NCBI RefSeq assembly: GCF_013350005.1
Contig: NZ_JABVWW010000004.1
Span: forward strand, 1-64,000
Direction: 5' to 3'
Source: Methylocystis silviterrae
GTDB lineage: Bacteria; Pseudomonadota; Alphaproteobacteria; Rhizobiales; Beijerinckiaceae
DNA length: 64,000 nt
Shown here: piece by piece, positions 16,945 through 26,474 of the stretch
How positions within the stretch are numbered: position 1 is the stretch's first letter
Layout: each line of letters starts with the position of its first letter
Translations under genes and position numbers: made by a program
Notes under the pieces: model-generated
Told to the model about the DNA's origin: nothing
Databases searched by the model: none
The model's input: the letters and a program-made list of their open reading frames with translations, nothing else

Positions 16945-18783
16945 TTGGCGACGGCCTTGGCGGCGGGGGCAGCCCTGGCGGCGATCGCCGCCGTTGTTGC
17001 GCCGTGGCTGTTCTCGCCCGGCGCTCTCATGGACGCCGTCGCCGATCAGCTCCAAGGCTCTTCGGGGCTTTATGTCGCCGCGCGCGGCCGAACGAGCTTC
17101 TCGCTCTTTCCGCGTCCAAGCATCGCGGTCGAGGGCGTCGCCTTCGCCGACCGCAATGGCGCGCTGCTCATCGAGTCGAGCGAGCTGCGCGGCGACGTCG
17201 ACGTTCTGCCGCTGATCGCGGGGCGCCTCAGAGTCGCGTCGGTGAAGCTCGTACGGCCGCGCGCCCACATCGATCTTGACAGAAAGCCGGCCGGCGCGCC
17301 CGGCGCAGCCGCCCGAGCGGCCGCCGCAAAGCCGGCAACGCTCGAAGCCGCGGCGGCCGATAATGTGCGGTTTGGGGTGGTGTCGATCGTCGACGGCGAC
17401 GCACGAATCACCTACCGCAACCGCGTCTATGCGCTGGAGCGAATCAACGCGAATTTTGAATGGCGCCGCATCGGCGAGGCGGCGGCCCTGACCGGCGCGT
17501 TCGATTTCAACGGCGAACGGCTCGAGGCGATCTTATGGGTCGCGCGTCCGGGAGCGTTGTTGCGCGGAGAACCCTCCGTTGTGACGACCCGGCTTGACGG
17601 CAAGAGCCTTCGGGCTGAAGCGCAAGGCGTGGGACAACTTGGAGCCAACGCCCGCTTTGAGGGGCGCGCAGCGGCCAGCGCGCCTTCGGCGCAACAGGCG
17701 CTGCAGCTCTTCGGCGTCGCCGCGCCCCTGCCCGGCCCCTTCAATGACGCGCAATTCTCCGCGCAAGCGACGCTCGCGCCCGGAGAGGCGCACTTCAAGG
17801 GCGCACGTCTCTTTGTCGACGGAAACGAGTTTCGCGGCGATATCGACCTGCAGAAAGAGGACGGCCGCCCAACGCTGACGGCGGCGCTCCAAAGCGAATT
17901 CCTCTCACTGCGGCCGTTTCTCGCCGACGCGCCGCCGCTTGTCGCCGCGAACGGACAGTGGAGTGATCAGCCGTTCAATCTCCCGGACCTCTCCGGCGCG
18001 GACGTTGATCTGCATCTCGCCGTCGGCCACGCCAGGCTTGGCCGGCTCAAGGTCGAAGACGCCGCCATCGAAGTCAGTTTGCGCGACGGCGCCGCGGAGT
18101 TCGCGATAACGCAGGCGCACGCCTATCGCGGCGGACTCAAGTTTCGGGCCTCGATCGCGCCTGGGCCCGATGGGCTGGCGCTGCGGGCCGATGCGCAAAC
18201 TACGGCGGTCGAAGCAGGCCCGCTGCTCTGGGACGCTTATGGAAAACCTGTTCTGGCGGGAGCGCTTAACGCGACTCTCGCGGTCGACGGCACGGGCGAT
18301 CGGATGGCCACGCTGATGCAGAGCCTGAACGGCCGCGCCAGCGTCGCTCTCGTCGACGGCGAGATATCCGGCGTCGATCTCGAGAAAGCGCTTCGCCGAT
18401 TGGAGACGCGGCCTCTATCGAGCGCCGTCGACATCCGCTCGGGCCGCTCGACGCTCGACGCCGCGAGCGCCACCGTAAAGATAGAGAACGGCGTCGCCGA
18501 CATCGCCGAGGGCGTCGCGCGAGGACCCGGCTTTACGCTTGCCTTCGGCGGCTCGGCGCGCCTTCCGGAGCGCAGTCTCGCGGTCAGAGCCGTTGCGCGC
18601 AAAGCCGACAGCGCCGGTCTGACCGCCGAGTCGGCGCCAAGCATCGCCCTCGACCTCGCCGGCCCCTGGGACGAATTGGCGTTGGGGCTGGACGCGCAAG
18701 CCTTCATCCGCCGCTCCGACGCGGCCGCTCCGCTGCTGCCGCGACTGGATCCGCCGCCGCAGGACGGACCGGCGGCGCAATGA
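16945..18783 (+). CDS. AsmA family envelope protein
   Basis: 612 aa. A signal anchor (residues 1-27) is followed by an AsmA N-terminal domain (residues about 35-160: SGLYVAARGRTSFSLFPRPSIAVEGVAF) and the C-terminal AsmA_2 block near 440-560 with NGRASVALVDGEISGVDLEKAL. AsmA-like proteins are thought to bridge inner and outer membrane and affect phospholipid transport. The only standard start in this frame before the anchor is TTG at 16945, without a clear ribosome binding site, although the frame stays open back beyond 16776. Confidence 0.85.
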   Translation: MATALAAGAALAAIAAVVAPWLFSPGALMDAVADQLQGSSGLYVAARGRTSFSLFPRPSIAVEGVAFADRNGALLIESSELRGDVDVLPLIAGRLRVASVKLVRPRAHIDLDRKPAGAPGAAARAAAAKPATLEAAAADNVRFGVVSIVDGDARITYRNRVYALERINANFEWRRIGEAAALTGAFDFNGERLEAILWVARPGALLRGEPSVVTTRLDGKSLRAEAQGVGQLGANARFEGRAAASAPSAQQALQLFGVAAPLPGPFNDAQFSAQATLAPGEAHFKGARLFVDGNEFRGDIDLQKEDGRPTLTAALQSEFLSLRPFLADAPPLVAANGQWSDQPFNLPDLSGADVDLHLAVGHARLGRLKVEDAAIEVSLRDGAAEFAITQAHAYRGGLKFRASIAPGPDGLALRADAQTTAVEAGPLLWDAYGKPVLAGALNATLAVDGTGDRMATLMQSLNGRASVALVDGEISGVDLEKALRRLETRPLSSAVDIRSGRSTLDAASATVKIENGVADIAEGVARGPGFTLAFGGSARLPERSLAVRAVARKADSAGLTAESAPSIALDLAGPWDELALGLDAQAFIRRSDAAAPLLPRLDPPPQDGPAAQ

Positions 18784-18793
18784 CGCGAGAAGG

Positions 18794-19087
18794 TTAAACG
18801 TCCTCCAACTGCGTTTCGTGCAGCAGCCTTGTCAGTTCGTCAGGGATATCGAGATAACGGAAGCGACGAAGCTCAAAACCAACCTCGACGACGCCCCAGG
18901 GCGGCGCATAGGTTCGCCAGGGCGAAACTTCCCCAAGAATGACGACGTGACCGCCATCGATGCCGCGAGCGATCCGCGCGACCGTGTAAATGGCGCCACG
19001 GGCCAAGCCCTCGCAACGACCATAGGGGCCCGCAGTCGCATCTACGCAAACCACCTCGGCGCCGGGAGGCGTTTCAGGACTAATCAT
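18794..19087 (-). CDS. Small conserved protein of unknown function
   Basis: 97 aa. GAGG lies about 8 bases before the ATG at 19087. The sequence is balanced and soluble, with YTVARI, GGHVVILGEVSP and a C-terminal YLDIPDELTRLLHETQ; it resembles small SH3-like or phage-derived proteins of unknown role, and two cysteines lie near the N-terminus. It converges with the AsmA gene. Confidence 0.6.
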   Translation of the reverse strand: MISPETPPGAEVVCVDATAGPYGRCEGLARGAIYTVARIARGIDGGHVVILGEVSPWRTYAPPWGVVEVGFELRRFRYLDIPDELTRLLHETQLEDV

Positions 19088-19183
19088 CTGGCGACCTCGT
19101 TCTGCGGCGCGATGAACGCGCGCTCCTAAATTAATTATGGAGCGCGCGTCGGCCGACGAAAGAGCCGACGCGCCGCATAGCGG

Positions 19184-19387
19184 TCACCAGATTTTCAGAA
19201 AGCCGAAAATGCCTCTCTTCAGCTTCTTGCGGTCAAGCGCGCTGAGTTCGTCATAGACGCGGCGCGCCGACGCCCGCAGTTCCAGGAGCCTGTCATCCGA
19301 GACGTCGAAATCAAGAACGGCGGATTTCAACTCGCGGCGCGCCTGGTCCAGCCGCGCCTGCGCATCCGCAATCAACGCATTCAGCAT
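19184..19387 (-). CDS. Small coiled-coil protein of unknown function
   Basis: 67 aa from the ATG at 19387, with GAGGG 7 bases upstream; the frame is open for 14 more codons without support. It is mostly helical and charged (LNALIADAQARLDQARRELK, LRASARRVYDELSALDRKK) with a short hydrophobic basic end, GIFGFLKIW. I do not recognise the family. Confidence 0.6.
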   Translation of the reverse strand: MLNALIADAQARLDQARRELKSAVLDFDVSDDRLLELRASARRVYDELSALDRKKLKRGIFGFLKIW

Positions 19388-19547
19388 TATTACCCTCTTC
19401 GATGTGAAGTCGCCCCAACTATACCGCAACTGCGAAGAAAACGAACCCAGGTGCAGCGCGTGTCGGCCGCGCGGTCCGCTCCATCTGCGCTATCGCTAAG
19501 CGCGCGCCTTCAAATTGACGGCGCCAATTTCTCGCGTGAGAAAGGCG

Positions 19548-19618
19548 AGGCCTCGGAGGGAATCGAACCCCCGTACAAGGATTTGCAGTCCTCTGCGTAG
19601 CCACTCCGCCACGAGGCC
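19548..19618 (-). tRNA. tRNA-Cys (anticodon GCA)
   Basis: On the minus strand, acceptor GGCCTCG (19618-19612) pairs with CGAGGCC (19555-19549), discriminator T at 19548. The anticodon stem-loop GGACTGCAAATCC has GCA for Cys, and the T loop is GGTTCGATTCC. The 3' CCA is not encoded (CGCC follows), unlike the tRNA-Glu in this window. Confidence 0.96.
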
Positions 19619-19698
19619 TTAGCACGGCGTGCGCCGCGTGGGCTCGCTCATACAGGAGGGCGTCATGGCGAGCAAGCCAAGTCGCGCGATTACGCGCG

Positions 19699-20184
19699 TC
19701 AATAGGGGCGGCCGTCCTTATGCGTCATGACCCAGTGGCCGTCCGGGCCGAGCGCCGCGGCGAGGTCGTCGTCGGGATAGCTCGCCGCGTCGCCAGCCGA
19801 CCGGTCGCCAATTTCCAGATAGGCGACGTCGCGATCGGTTCTGTTGACGAGGCAGTGGGCCGGCCCTCGCGCCGGAAATCCCGCGCACATGCCAGCGCGC
19901 AGGAGGATCTCTTCATCGTCGCGCAGCAGCGTCGGCTCTCCATCGAGGATAAAGACGAATTCGTCCTGCCGGCTGTGGCGATGCTTCAGCGCGGACTGCG
20001 CGCCGGGGGCGAGCGTCGTGAGATTGACGCCAAAATTGGTCAGGCCAAAAAAGTCGCCAAGCGACCGCTTCTCGCGCCCACGAACCCGCGCCGCGAACGG
20101 GTCAGGGTAGCTCGAGCGCTTGGCTCGAGGGGCGACATCCGCCGCCACGACTGCGGCCGACAGGGACCTAATCGGCGTTTCCAT
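19699..20184 (-). CDS. Cupin domain protein
   Basis: 161 aa. One cupin barrel: motif 1 is seen in LKHRHSRQDEFVFILDGEP (H-x-H, then E, then G) and motif 2 in GPAHCLVNRTDRDVAYLEIG, with the fourth metal-binding histidine in AHC. It belongs to the group of cupins with a C-terminal GHWVMTHKDGRPY tail. The substrate is unknown. It is divergent from topA, 109 bases away. Confidence 0.88.
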   Translation of the reverse strand: METPIRSLSAAVVAADVAPRAKRSSYPDPFAARVRGREKRSLGDFFGLTNFGVNLTTLAPGAQSALKHRHSRQDEFVFILDGEPTLLRDDEEILLRAGMCAGFPARGPAHCLVNRTDRDVAYLEIGDRSAGDAASYPDDDLAAALGPDGHWVMTHKDGRPY

Positions 20185-20293
20185 GGCGCAGCTTTCCTTC
20201 AGGCCCCTGGGCTAGCCAATTTGACAGGGGGCGCCCATTTTGACCATCTTCCGCCGCTCGCCAAGCCGGCGCGCCTCCTGGAATGATCACGAA

Positions 20294-23212
20294 ATGAATG
20301 TCGTAATCGTCGAATCAGCGGCCAAAGCGCAGACGATCAACAAATATTTAGGCAAGAATTTCAATGTGTTGGCCTGCTACGGCCATGTTCGCGATCTTCC
20401 CGCCAAGGACGGATCGGTCGATCCCGACCAGGATTTTCTCATGGTCTGGGAAATGGACGCCAAGGGCGCAAAGCGCGTCGCCGCCATCGCCGAGGCGGTG
20501 AAGGGCGCCGACAAAGTCATCCTCGCGACCGACCCCGACCGTGAGGGAGAGGCCATCTCCTGGCACTTGCTCGACATTTTGAACAAGAAGCGCGTGCTCA
20601 AGGACAAGAAAATCGAGCGCGTCGTCTTCAATGCGGTCACCAAGGCCGCGATCCAAGAGGCGATGGCGCATCCGCGCGAGATCGATCAGGCGCTGGTCGA
20701 CGCCTATCTCGCGCGCCGCGCGCTCGACTATCTCGTGGGCTTCACCCTGTCGCCGGTGCTGTGGCGCAAACTCCCCGGCGCCCGTTCGGCCGGCCGCGTG
20801 CAGTCCGTCGCGCTTCGCCTCGTCTGCGACCGCGAACTCGAAATCGAGAAATTCGTCGCACGCGAATATTGGTCGCTCGTTGCTCATCTGAAGACCAAGG
20901 CGGGCGAACCCTTCACGGCGCGACTGGTCGGCGCCGACGGCAAGAAGATTTCGCGGCTCGACATTGGCGCGGGCCAGGAAGCCGAGGACTTCAGGAAGGC
21001 GCTGGAGACCGCCGCCTTCGTCGTGCGCTCGGTCGAGGCGAAACCCGTCAAGCGCCACCCTTACGCGCCCTTCACGACCTCCACCTTGCAGCAGGAGGCG
21101 TCGCGAAAGCTCGGGCTCGCGCCGGCGATCACCATGCGCATCGCCCAGCGGCTCTATGAAGGCGTCGACATTGGCGGCGAGACGGCGGGTCTCATTACTT
21201 ATATGCGTACCGACGGCGTCGACATGGCGCCCGAGGCGGTCGCCAGCGTGCGCGGCGTCATCGGCCGGGAATACGGCGACCGTTTCGTTCCCAAGGTTCC
21301 GCGTAAATATACGACGAAGGCCAAGAACGCGCAGGAAGCCCATGAGGCGATCCGCCCGACCGACCCCACGCGACTGCCCAAGGAAGTGGCCAAATATCTC
21401 GAACCCGAGCAGGCCAAGCTCTATGAGCTGATCTGGACGCGCACCATCGCCAGCCAGATGGAGTCGGCCGAGATGGAGCGAACCACCGTCGACATTGACG
21501 CCAAAGCCGGAGCCCGCGCGTTGGAGCTGCGCGCGACGGGTCAGGTCATTCGCTTCCCAGGCTTTCTTGAACTCTATCAGGAAGGCCGCGACGACGGCGA
21601 GGACGACGACGGCGGTCGCCTGCCGGCGATGGCGCAGGGCGAGCCGTGCACGCGCGAAAAAATCGACGCCACCCAGCATTTCACCGAGCCGCCGCCGCGC
21701 TTCACAGAAGCGACGCTCGTCAAGCGCATGGAGGAGCTCGGCATCGGGCGCCCCTCGACCTACGCCTCGACGCTCGCCGTGCTGCGCGACCGCGACTATG
21801 TGCGGATCGACAAGAAGCGCCTGGTGCCCGAGGACAAGGGACGCCTCGTCGTCGCCTTCCTCGAAAGCTTCTTCTCGCGCTACGTCGAATTCGACTTCAC
21901 CGCCGACCTCGAAGAAAAGCTCGACCTCGTCTCCAATAATGAGATCGACTGGAAGCAGGTGCTGCGGGACTTCTGGAAAGATTTCTCGGCGGCCGTCGAC
22001 GGCACCAAGGATCTACGCGTCAGCGAGGTGCTCGACAGCCTCAACGAGCTGCTGGGTCCCCACGTCTTCCCGCCGAAGGAGGACGGAAGCGATCCTCGGC
22101 TCTGCCCCGCCTGCAATAGCGGTCAGCTCTCGCTGAAAGTCGGCAAATTCGGCGCCTTCGTCGGCTGCTCCAACTATCCCGAATGCCGCTACACGCGCAC
22201 GCTATCGCCGCCGACGGGCGACGCCGCCGACGCGGCGAGGCCGGGCGTGAAGGTCCTAGGCGTCAATCCCGAAACCGGCGCGGAAGTCACGCTGCGGGAT
22301 GGCCGCTTCGGCGCCTATGTGCAGGAAGGCGAGCAGGAAGAAGGCGGCGAAAAGCCCAAACGCGCTTCGCTCCCCAAGAGCATCAGGCCTGACGATCTGA
22401 CGCTGATGCAGGCCATCGCCCTGCTCGCGCTGCCGCGTGAAGTCGCGAAACATCCGACGAGCGGCGATCCGATCGTCGCCGGCATCGGGCGCTTCGGGCC
22501 CTATGTCCAGCATGGCAAGACCTACGCCAATATCGGCCGCGACGACGACGTGCTGAGCATCGGCGCCAACCGCGCCATCGATCTCATCGTGCAAAAGGAA
22601 TCGGGCGGCTCCCGCTTCTCGCGCGGGTCCTCGGAGCCGGCGCGCGTGCTGGGCGATCACCCTCAGGGCGGATCGGTGACCGTCAAGGCCGGCCGTTTCG
22701 GTCCTTATGTGAACTGGGGCAAGGTCAACGCCACGATCCCGCGCGCCGTCGATCAGGCGTCGCTGACGCTCGAACAGGCGCTCGAGCTTCTCGCCGAGAA
22801 GGCTGCTGGCGGCGGCGCGACGGGCGGCGGGGGACGCTTGCTGGGCGAGCATCCCGAGGGCGGCAAGGTCACGGTGCGCCCGGGCCGCTTCGGCGCTTAC
22901 GTCAATTGGGGCAAGATCAACGCGACGCTGTCCAAGGGCGCTTCGGCCGAGGACGTGACTCTGGAAGAGGCCCTGCAATTGATCGAAGCCAAGGGCGGCG
23001 CGCCGAAGAAATCGGCGAAAAAAGCGCCGGCCAAAAAGGCGTCGGCAAGGAAAGCGGCGCCGAAAACCAGGAAGACGATCGAAGAGAGCGACGCGACGCC
23101 CTTCGAGGATTCGCGACCGGTAGGACAGGCGGCGAAGGCGTCCGCGAAGAAGGCGGCGCCGAAAAAGCCGGCTGCAAAAAAGCCCGCGGCGAAGAAGGCC
23201 GCAGCGAAGTAG
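20294..23212 (+). CDS. topA: DNA topoisomerase I
   Basis: 972 aa from the ATG at 20294 (MNVVIVESAAKAQTI), the usual TopA start; 18 upstream residues are rejected. The Toprim domain has VIVESAAKA and DPDREGEAIS; the catalytic tyrosine is in TYMRTDG (about residue 305). A Cys4 zinc finger (CPAC...CSNYPEC, about residue 605-635) is followed by three repeated GRFGPYV/GRFGAYVNWG modules and a Lys/Ala-rich tail (residues about 915-972), as in other alphaproteobacteria. It relaxes negative supercoils. rnr follows, separated by an interspersed palindrome. Confidence 0.97.
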   Translation: MNVVIVESAAKAQTINKYLGKNFNVLACYGHVRDLPAKDGSVDPDQDFLMVWEMDAKGAKRVAAIAEAVKGADKVILATDPDREGEAISWHLLDILNKKRVLKDKKIERVVFNAVTKAAIQEAMAHPREIDQALVDAYLARRALDYLVGFTLSPVLWRKLPGARSAGRVQSVALRLVCDRELEIEKFVAREYWSLVAHLKTKAGEPFTARLVGADGKKISRLDIGAGQEAEDFRKALETAAFVVRSVEAKPVKRHPYAPFTTSTLQQEASRKLGLAPAITMRIAQRLYEGVDIGGETAGLITYMRTDGVDMAPEAVASVRGVIGREYGDRFVPKVPRKYTTKAKNAQEAHEAIRPTDPTRLPKEVAKYLEPEQAKLYELIWTRTIASQMESAEMERTTVDIDAKAGARALELRATGQVIRFPGFLELYQEGRDDGEDDDGGRLPAMAQGEPCTREKIDATQHFTEPPPRFTEATLVKRMEELGIGRPSTYASTLAVLRDRDYVRIDKKRLVPEDKGRLVVAFLESFFSRYVEFDFTADLEEKLDLVSNNEIDWKQVLRDFWKDFSAAVDGTKDLRVSEVLDSLNELLGPHVFPPKEDGSDPRLCPACNSGQLSLKVGKFGAFVGCSNYPECRYTRTLSPPTGDAADAARPGVKVLGVNPETGAEVTLRDGRFGAYVQEGEQEEGGEKPKRASLPKSIRPDDLTLMQAIALLALPREVAKHPTSGDPIVAGIGRFGPYVQHGKTYANIGRDDDVLSIGANRAIDLIVQKESGGSRFSRGSSEPARVLGDHPQGGSVTVKAGRFGPYVNWGKVNATIPRAVDQASLTLEQALELLAEKAAGGGATGGGGRLLGEHPEGGKVTVRPGRFGAYVNWGKINATLSKGASAEDVTLEEALQLIEAKGGAPKKSAKKAPAKKASARKAAPKTRKTIEESDATPFEDSRPVGQAAKASAKKAAPKKPAAKKPAAKKAAAK

Positions 23213-23285
23213 GATTGGCGCGGCGTTTCGATTTCGGCGCCGGCATCCTATATGTTTGACAAGGAATCCGGTCGAACTGACGGAT

Positions 23286-23328
23286 GTCATTCCCGACGCG
23301 CGCTTGCGCGCGCGATCGGGAATCCAGA
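23286..23328. repeat. Interspersed palindrome between topA and rnr
   Basis: ATTCCCGA (23289-23296) and TCGGGAAT (23316-23323) enclose alternating GC, giving a long hairpin with TTG at its tip. The flanks GTC and CCAG fit the repeat type that begins GTCATTCCCG and ends CGGGAATCCAG, common in alphaproteobacteria. There is no T-run, so it may act as an mRNA hairpin rather than a standard terminator. Confidence 0.7.
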
Positions 23329-23373
23329 GTGACGACGATAGCCTGACGACTTCCGCCCTGTTTGAGCGAGCCT

Positions 23374-25635
23374 TTGGCAAAAAAAGATAGAGAAAAACAC
23401 GCCCCCTCTCGCGAAGACATTCTCGCCTTCATCGCCCGTGAAACCGAGGCGGGCGGGCCGCGCAAGATCGGCCTGCGCGAAATCGCCCGCGCCTTCGGCG
23501 TTGCCGGCGACGACCGCATCGCGATTAAGCGCATGCTCGCCGAACTCGCCGAAGAAGGCGTTCTGGAAAAGCGCGGCAAGCGCGTGACCCGCAAGGGGAC
23601 GCTGCCGCCGGTCGCGCTCGTCGACATCATCGCGCGCGACCGCGACGGCGAGATGATCGCCGCGCCTGTCGAATGGGACGAGGACGAGCTGGGGCCGGCG
23701 CCGCGCATCCGCATCCACGCGCCGCGCCGCGCAAGGCCGGGCGAGCCCCTGCCCGGCGTCGGCGATCGCGCGCTGGTTCGCGCCGAGCCCGACCGCGATG
23801 CCGGACCGGACGAGCCGCCCTATGTCGGACGCGTCGTCAAACTCCTCTCGCGCCAGCGTCAACGCGTGCTCGGGGTGCTGCATATCGAGGCGAATGGCGC
23901 CGGCCGCATCGAACCCATCGACAAGAAGCAGGCGGGACGCGAACTCGCCGTCGCGGCGGCCGACATCGGCGCAGGCAAGCACGGCGACCTCGTCTCGATC
24001 GATCTCATCGGCAAGACGCGCTTTGGCGCGCCGCGCGCCCGCGTGCGCGAAACGCTCGGCTCGGTGACGGGCGAAAAGGCGGTGAGCCTCATCGCGCTGC
24101 GCGCGCATGACATTCCGGATGTGTTTCGCGCCGAGGCGACGGCGGAGGCCGAGCGCGCGCAGCACGCGTCTCTGCACGGCCGCGAAGACTGGCGCGATCT
24201 GCCGCTCGTCACCATCGATCCGCCGGACGCCAAGGACCACGACGACGCGGTTCACGCCGCGCTCGACACTGCGCCGGACAATGACGGCGGCTTCGTCCTT
24301 ACGGTCGCGATCGCCGACGTCGCGCATTATGTGACGCCGCGCTCGGCGCTCGACCGCGACGCCTTGGAGCGCGGCAATTCGGTCTATTTCCCGGATCGCG
24401 TCGTGCCGATGCTGCCCGAGCGCATCTCCAATGACTTGTGCTCATTGCGGCCCAACGAAGATCGGCCGGCGCTCGCCGTGCGCATGCGCGTCACCAGCAA
24501 GGGCAGGAAGATCGACCATAGTTTTCATCGCGTGATGATGCGCTCGCACGCCAAGCTCGCCTATGCGCAGGCGCAGGACGCGATCGAGGGCCGCACGGAT
24601 GAAACCACGAAGCCGCTGCTCGCCCCGGTGCTGCGGACGCTTTACGCCGCGCATGAGGCGCTGCAGCACGCCCGCAATCTGCGCGCGCCGCTCGATCTCG
24701 ATCTGCCCGAGCGCAAGATCCTGTTGAAGAAAGACGGCTCCTTCGACCGCGTCATCATTCCGCCGCGGCTCGAAGCGCATCGGCTCATCGAAGAATTCAT
24801 GATTCTGGCCAACGTCGCGGCGGCCGAAACCTTGGAGCAGCATCGCCAGCAGCTGATCTATCGCGTGCATGATGAACCTTCGCGCGAAAAGGTCTCGGCG
24901 CTTTCGGAATTTCTCGCGACGATCGGCGTCAAGCTCGCCAAGGGCCAAGCGCTGCGCCCCGCGCATTTCAATGTGATCCTCGATCGCGTGAAGGGCTTGG
25001 AGCATGAGAACATCGTCAACGAGATCATTCTGCGCACGCAGGCGCAGGCGGAATACACGCATGAGAATTACGGGCACTTCGGCCTCAATCTGCGTCGCTA
25101 CGCGCATTTCACGTCGCCCATTCGCCGCTACGCCGATTTGATCGTGCATCGCGCGCTCATTCGCGCCTTGAAGCTCGGCGAAGGCGCCTTGCCGGAGATG
25201 CCGGTTGGCGAACTCGCGGAGATCGCCGCCCGCATCTCGGCCGCCGAACGGCGCGCGATGGCGGCTGAGCGCGAGACCGTCGATCGGCTCATCGCGCATC
25301 ATCTCGCCGACCAGATCGGCGCGCGCTTTCAGGCGCGCATTTCCGGCGTGACGCGATCGGGGCTTTTCGTGCGCCTCGCCGAGACAGGCGCCGACGGCTT
25401 CGTGCCGGCGGCGACGCTGGGCCGCGAATATTACGCCTACGACGAGGCCGCCCATGCGCTCACCTCGCGCTCCGGCGTCAGCTACCGGCTGGCGGATATT
25501 ATAGAAGTGAAGCTGATCGAGGCGGCGCCGATCGCCGGCGCCTTGCGTTTCGAAGTCGTGAGCGGCGGCGAACGCCGCGCGCCGCCACCGCGGGCGAAAA
25601 AGGAACGTGAGCGGAAGCCCGCGCGCCGCAAATGA
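23374..25635 (+). CDS. rnr: Ribonuclease R
   Basis: 753 aa from TTG at 23374 (MAKKDREK); a TTG at 23362 is also possible, and a TGA at 23344 rules out anything earlier. Domains in order: helix-turn-helix region (about 10-75), cold-shock domains, RNB catalytic domain with the Asp cluster DPPDAKDHDDAVHA (about residue 285-298), S1 domain (about 640-725) and a basic tail. It degrades structured RNA 3' to 5' and helps rescue stalled ribosomes. topA-rnr adjacency is normal in this group. Confidence 0.95.
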   Translation: MAKKDREKHAPSREDILAFIARETEAGGPRKIGLREIARAFGVAGDDRIAIKRMLAELAEEGVLEKRGKRVTRKGTLPPVALVDIIARDRDGEMIAAPVEWDEDELGPAPRIRIHAPRRARPGEPLPGVGDRALVRAEPDRDAGPDEPPYVGRVVKLLSRQRQRVLGVLHIEANGAGRIEPIDKKQAGRELAVAAADIGAGKHGDLVSIDLIGKTRFGAPRARVRETLGSVTGEKAVSLIALRAHDIPDVFRAEATAEAERAQHASLHGREDWRDLPLVTIDPPDAKDHDDAVHAALDTAPDNDGGFVLTVAIADVAHYVTPRSALDRDALERGNSVYFPDRVVPMLPERISNDLCSLRPNEDRPALAVRMRVTSKGRKIDHSFHRVMMRSHAKLAYAQAQDAIEGRTDETTKPLLAPVLRTLYAAHEALQHARNLRAPLDLDLPERKILLKKDGSFDRVIIPPRLEAHRLIEEFMILANVAAAETLEQHRQQLIYRVHDEPSREKVSALSEFLATIGVKLAKGQALRPAHFNVILDRVKGLEHENIVNEIILRTQAQAEYTHENYGHFGLNLRRYAHFTSPIRRYADLIVHRALIRALKLGEGALPEMPVGELAEIAARISAAERRAMAAERETVDRLIAHHLADQIGARFQARISGVTRSGLFVRLAETGADGFVPAATLGREYYAYDEAAHALTSRSGVSYRLADIIEVKLIEAAPIAGALRFEVVSGGERRAPPPRAKKERERKPARRK

Positions 25636-25653
25636 TAGTCTGACGGTCGAGAC

Positions 25654-26325
25654 TTACGTTTGCCCGAGAACCGATGTCTCGATTTCTCGCCAAACGCCGT
25701 TGCGCTTTTCGAAAATTACCACCGCGTAAAGGAATTCGGGCGCGCCGCGCCCTATGCCGCCGTCCTTCGAACGTCTGAAATAGCTTTCTGAGATGTTTAC
25801 AAGGAACGCAGCCCTGCGGAATTTTGTGTCGAACACTGGAAAACTAAATTCTTTATGCAATACATCACGAGTCCTATATTCTCCAACACGGGATGATTCA
25901 AAAATCCAACTCTTGTCCGCGAGCTTATGCTCGTCCTTCAACATGTCGCGCACAGCATTCAAATGTTCTTGAAACTCTTCCTCGGTGCAAAAAGCGTCAG
26001 GCTGCTGACCTTCGGGATCGAAGATTTTTCTGACCTCATTTTCAGGAGCCTCTGCCGTAAGTCCCGCCAGCGCTTTGATCCCGAAATATTTACGCGAGTA
26101 ACCTTCGGGAATGCTCCCGGATTTCCAGCTCGCTACATAGAAGCAGCGCGGCAATGAATTGGGAGTCCCTTTAGGGTGCATGACTCCAAAGGCGCGAAAG
26201 AGCGCGATCGCCTCCTTCACAACCCTCTCCTCTGACTCCTCCGCCAGAGCGACGCCTGAAAACAATATGGCGGCGAGCGCGAAAGCGGTCGCGATATGAT
26301 GTTTGAAATTCAACCTGGCCTCCAT
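25654..26325 (-). CDS. Exported protein of unknown function
   Basis: 223 aa from the ATG at 26325, chosen because a signal peptide follows (NFKHHIATAFALAAILFSGVALA, cleavage after ALA). The frame is open 12 codons further. The mature part has two cysteines and blocks such as AFGVMHPKGTPNSLPRCFYV and EFLYAVVIFEKRNGVWRE. It is visibly less GC-rich than its neighbours and has many Lys, Phe and Glu codons, suggesting recent transfer. No known family recognised. Confidence 0.6.
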   Translation of the reverse strand: MEARLNFKHHIATAFALAAILFSGVALAEESEERVVKEAIALFRAFGVMHPKGTPNSLPRCFYVASWKSGSIPEGYSRKYFGIKALAGLTAEAPENEVRKIFDPEGQQPDAFCTEEEFQEHLNAVRDMLKDEHKLADKSWIFESSRVGEYRTRDVLHKEFSFPVFDTKFRRAAFLVNISESYFRRSKDGGIGRGAPEFLYAVVIFEKRNGVWREIETSVLGQT

Positions 26326-26362
26326 TGAAAAAGTTGAATTCACGCCTTTGAGAAAACGCAAA

Positions 26363-26390
26363 AGCCCCGCCGCTAACGTTCGGCGGGGCT
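26363..26390 (-). terminator. Rho-independent terminator after the 26475-27458 gene
   Basis: A perfect 10 bp stem, AGCCCCGCCG with CGGCGGGGCT, surrounds an 8-base loop. On the minus strand it is followed by TTTTGCG. It lies about 85 bases past the stop of the minus-strand membrane protein gene and just before the start of the next minus-strand gene. Confidence 0.8.
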
Positions 26391-26474
26391 GCCATTGTAT
26401 CCAAAGTTGCCGGCGGGCGCGCCGCGCCCTCCGATTATTCTACGTGAGCGAAAAGCCGATAGGCCCGGCGCGCT

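Noticed and set aside
20348-21679. 443-codon minus-strand frame opposite topA
   Set aside because: It is a shadow of the conserved topoisomerase core.
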